Positions 62,152 to 64,000 of a DNA stretch of 64,000 nucleotides are shown piece after piece. This stretch comes from Lentzea kentuckyensis (lineage in GTDB: Bacteria; Actinomycetota; Actinomycetes; Mycobacteriales; Pseudonocardiaceae): the NCBI RefSeq assembly GCF_002150765.1, contig NZ_MUYM01000061.1:1-64000 (forward strand), given 5' to 3'. The position numbers and the translations under genes were made by a program. Within the stretch, counting starts at the first letter, position 1, and every line of letters starts with the position of its first letter. The notes beneath the pieces were generated by a model. That model was not told where the DNA came from. It was given only the letters and a program-made list of their open reading frames with translations, and ran no database searches.

Positions 62152-62414
62152 TTCCTGAACATCTCCAGCATCCGGTCGGTCACCACGAACCCGCCGACCA
62201 CGTTCACCGTGGCCAGGAAGACCGCCAGCAGCCCCAGCACCAGCTCCAGGGTGCTCTCGGCGGACCCGGTGATCAGGATCGCGCCGACGAGGATCACGCC
62301 GTGGATGGCGTTCGCACCCGACATCAGCGGCGTGTGCAGGATCGTGGACACCTTCGAGACCACCTCGAAGCCCACGAACACGGCCAGCACGAAGATCGTC
62401 AGCAGGTCGATCAC
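62148..62414 (-). CDS. pntAB: NAD(P) transhydrogenase, alpha subunit membrane part
   Basis: An 88-residue three-helix protein corresponding to the C-terminal membrane part of the alpha subunit, encoded separately as in many actinobacteria. HTPLMSGANAIHGVILVGAI is the conserved helix. It overlaps the genes on both sides by four bases each. Confidence 0.94.
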   Translation of the reverse strand: MIDLLTIFVLAVFVGFEVVSKVSTILHTPLMSGANAIHGVILVGAILITGSAESTLELVLGLLAVFLATVNVVGGFVVTDRMLEMFRK

Positions 62415-63517
62415 GGCGACTCCTTGCGGATCTGACCGTCGTGGGTGACGCAGCAGCCGTCGAGCACCTCGTCCGAGAGGTTCGGCGCCACCGTCCCGTC
62501 CGCGATCATCAGCTTGAGCAGGTTGAGCACGTTGCGCGAGTACAGCCGGCTCGCGTGCACGGGCATCGACGACGGCAGGTTCAGCGCGCCGTGCACCAGC
62601 ACCTCGCCGACCCAGGTCTCCTCACCGGCGACCGAACCGGCGTAGTTGCCGCCGGACTCCGCGGCCAGGTCGACCAGAACGCTTCCTGGCGCCATCGCCT
62701 TGAGCATGTCGGTCGTGACGAGCACCGGGGCCTTGCGACCGGGGATCGCGGCCGTGGTGATCACGACGTCGGACTGGGCGACGTGCTCGCCGATGAGTTC
62801 TCGTTGGCGTTCCAGGAACTCCTCGGACTGCACCGACGCGTAGACGCCGGACTGCGTCTCCAGGTCGAGTTCGATGAACTTCGCGCCGAGACTGCGGACC
62901 TCCTCGCCCGCGGCCTTGCGCACGTCGTAGGCCTCGACGACGGCACCGAGCCGGCGTGCGGTCGCGATCGCCTGAAGCCCGGCGACACCGGCGCCCAGGA
63001 CGAGCACCTTGGCCGGCGGCACCGTGCCCGCGGCGGTGGTGAACATGGGCAGGAAGCGCGGTAGTCGTTCGGCGGCGACCAGGACGGCCCGGTAGCCGGC
63101 CACCAGCGCCTGCGACGACAACGCGTCCGCGCTCTGGGCCCGCGTCACCCGTGGCAGCAGGTCGAAGCTGAACGACGTGACGCGACGGTCGCGGTAGACC
63201 TCCAGCAACGCGCGCTCGTTCGCGGGCTGCAGGAAGCTGATCGTGATGGCGCCGGGTTTGAGCAACCCGGCCTGTTCGAGGGTCAACGGCTGCACGGACA
63301 CGACGACGTCGGACTCCGGCGTCGGATCCTCGGGCGTCACGGTCGCCCCGGCCGCGCGGTACGCGGCGTCGAGGGCGTGGGCATGACGCCCGGCACCTTC
63401 TTGGACGTGCACGGTCAGTCCAGCGTCGACCAACGACGACACCGTTTCCGGTACGCAGGCGACTCGGCGCTCGGCGGGCCGCGACTCTGCGGGTGTTCCC
63501 ACTTTCACCGTACGCAC
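62411..63517 (-). CDS. pntAA: NAD(P) transhydrogenase, alpha subunit NAD-binding part
   Basis: A 368-residue cytoplasmic domain I related to alanine dehydrogenase. VLVLGAGVAGLQAIATARRLGAVVEAYDVR is the NAD-binding fold, and PGRKAPVLVT and DLAAESGGNYAGS are conserved. The start is GTG 63517 without a clear ribosome site. First gene of the operon. A hairpin lies 42-86 bases upstream of its start (63559-63603). Confidence 0.95.
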   Translation of the reverse strand: MRTVKVGTPAESRPAERRVACVPETVSSLVDAGLTVHVQEGAGRHAHALDAAYRAAGATVTPEDPTPESDVVVSVQPLTLEQAGLLKPGAITISFLQPANERALLEVYRDRRVTSFSFDLLPRVTRAQSADALSSQALVAGYRAVLVAAERLPRFLPMFTTAAGTVPPAKVLVLGAGVAGLQAIATARRLGAVVEAYDVRKAAGEEVRSLGAKFIELDLETQSGVYASVQSEEFLERQRELIGEHVAQSDVVITTAAIPGRKAPVLVTTDMLKAMAPGSVLVDLAAESGGNYAGSVAGEETWVGEVLVHGALNLPSSMPVHASRLYSRNVLNLLKLMIADGTVAPNLSDEVLDGCCVTHDGQIRKESP

Positions 63518-63558
63518 GTTACGCGATCAAAGGTGACCTGGGCCATATCACTTATGTC

Positions 63559-63603
63559 CTCCGAATTCCTCCTCCGTCCTTCCCGCCGGGGAGGAATACG
63601 GAG
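63559..63603. repeat. Long hairpin between pntAA and the tnpB remnant
   Basis: CTCCG-A-ATTCCTCC (63559-63572) pairs with GGAGGAAT-A-CGGAG (63590-63603): a 13-bp stem with one A-A mismatch. It is either in the 5' leader of the pntAA transcript or part of the left end of the IS200/IS605-type element that carries tnpB. I cannot decide between these from the sequence. Confidence 0.55.
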
Positions 63604-63681
63604 TCCGGCATCAGTGATCCGGTGGCGCGAGGCCCAGGATCACCCGATCGGGGCGAACATCCGTTCGATAAAGTCGGCTGC

Positions 63682-64000
63682 ATGGCGGTTTCGATGGGTG
63701 TGGCCCGGTATACCTACCGGCTGCGCTTGTCGCCGCCCACGCGACGCGCATTGCTGGTGGAGTGGGATCGCTGCCGGTGGGTGTGGAACGAGTGTGTCGC
63801 GCTGTCGCGTGAGACCTCTCGACACAACCGCGAGAGTCCCGGTGATCCGCGTACGTGTGGCCCGGCGCAGTTGGACAGCTTCTGACGGGCTGGCGTGCGG
63901 GGCAGGTGTGGTTGCGGGCGGGGTCGTCGGTGGCGCAGCAGCAGGTGATCCGGGATTTCGGTGTGTCGCGTGCCAAGGCGCTCAAGGATGTCCGGGAGCG
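63682..64000 (+). pseudogene. tnpB: tnpB (IS200/IS605 OrfB), frameshifted, cut by window edge
   Basis: From ATG 63682 the frame reads VARYTYRLRLSPPTRRALLVEWDRCRWVWNECVALSRE, the N-terminal region of TnpB/OrfB proteins, then ends at a TGA at 63883. A single missing base near 63876 explains this: in the next frame LTGWRAGQVWLRAGSSVAQQQVIRDFGVSRAKALKDVRER continues the same family without a gap to the window end. It is thus a recently inactivated copy, or a sequencing error. No tnpA is seen upstream. TnpB proteins are RNA-guided nucleases encoded by transposons. Confidence 0.8.

Overview
The window is about 64 kb of high-GC chromosome from an actinomycete. The GC content, the frequent GTG/TTG starts and the gene order around the pyruvate dehydrogenase and type II fatty-acid synthase genes all point that way. 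The order ahpE, DUF3052, aceE, PucR-type regulator, fabD follows the arrangement known in mycobacteria and relatives. The fabD-fabH-acpP-fabF order is the Streptomyces-type one. The rest of the content (P450, long-form RmlA, SapB-like lanthipeptide genes, many regulators) suggests the Pseudonocardiales (for example Lentzea, Saccharothrix or a relative). That placement is inference.

Layout. 0-13 kb: a LuxR-type response regulator, a degenerate SDR, a TetR regulator divergent from a small gene and an SDR, lipoyl synthase (lipA), and a five-gene catabolic set on the minus strand (GntR regulator, MFS permease, two transketolase half-subunits, SDR) with repeated operator-like motifs. Then come a saccharopine-dehydrogenase-like protein, a GNAT acetyltransferase and a cytochrome P450. 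13-17 kb: three overlapping genes for membrane-anchored proteins of unknown function, and tRNA-Val(TAC). 17-21 kb: ahpE, DUF3052 and aceE. 21-32 kb: a kinase-like protein lacking catalytic residues, a PnuC transporter coupled to a secreted M14 peptidase, a secreted beta-propeller phytase, an AlkZ-like winged-helix protein, rmlB-rmlA, a TM-helix-repeat membrane protein, a secreted tripeptidyl-aminopeptidase-like hydrolase, and the PucR activator FasR. 32-36 kb: fabD, fabH, acpP and fabF, tightly packed.

36.6-43.4 kb: a class III lanthipeptide locus of the SapB/Ram type. A low-GC, palindrome-rich leader region precedes a LanKC synthetase, a 53-residue precursor with two labionin motifs and an eight-glycine linker, and two half-size ABC exporters. 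The precursor gene is too short to be obvious in a simple ORF scan. 43-50 kb: DUF3145, a secreted subtilase, a membrane protein, a VOC protein, a flavoprotein disulfide reductase, a TetR regulator and small membrane proteins. 50-56 kb: a MarR regulator, a HelD/HelR-like helicase and a NACHT NTPase in a row, a possible stress or defence module. 56-64 kb: two CrcB/Fluc fluoride channel genes, MarR divergent from a shortened MFS exporter, a methyltransferase, a PAS-GGDEF protein with a degenerate EAL domain, the pntAA-pntAB-pntB transhydrogenase operon, and at the right edge a frameshifted tnpB remnant.

Most interesting candidates: the lanthipeptide locus with its octaglycine precursor, the MarR-helicase-NACHT trio, and the three-gene membrane cluster at 13.3-16.7 kb. 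All functional statements come from reading the sequence and from family knowledge. No database search was run.
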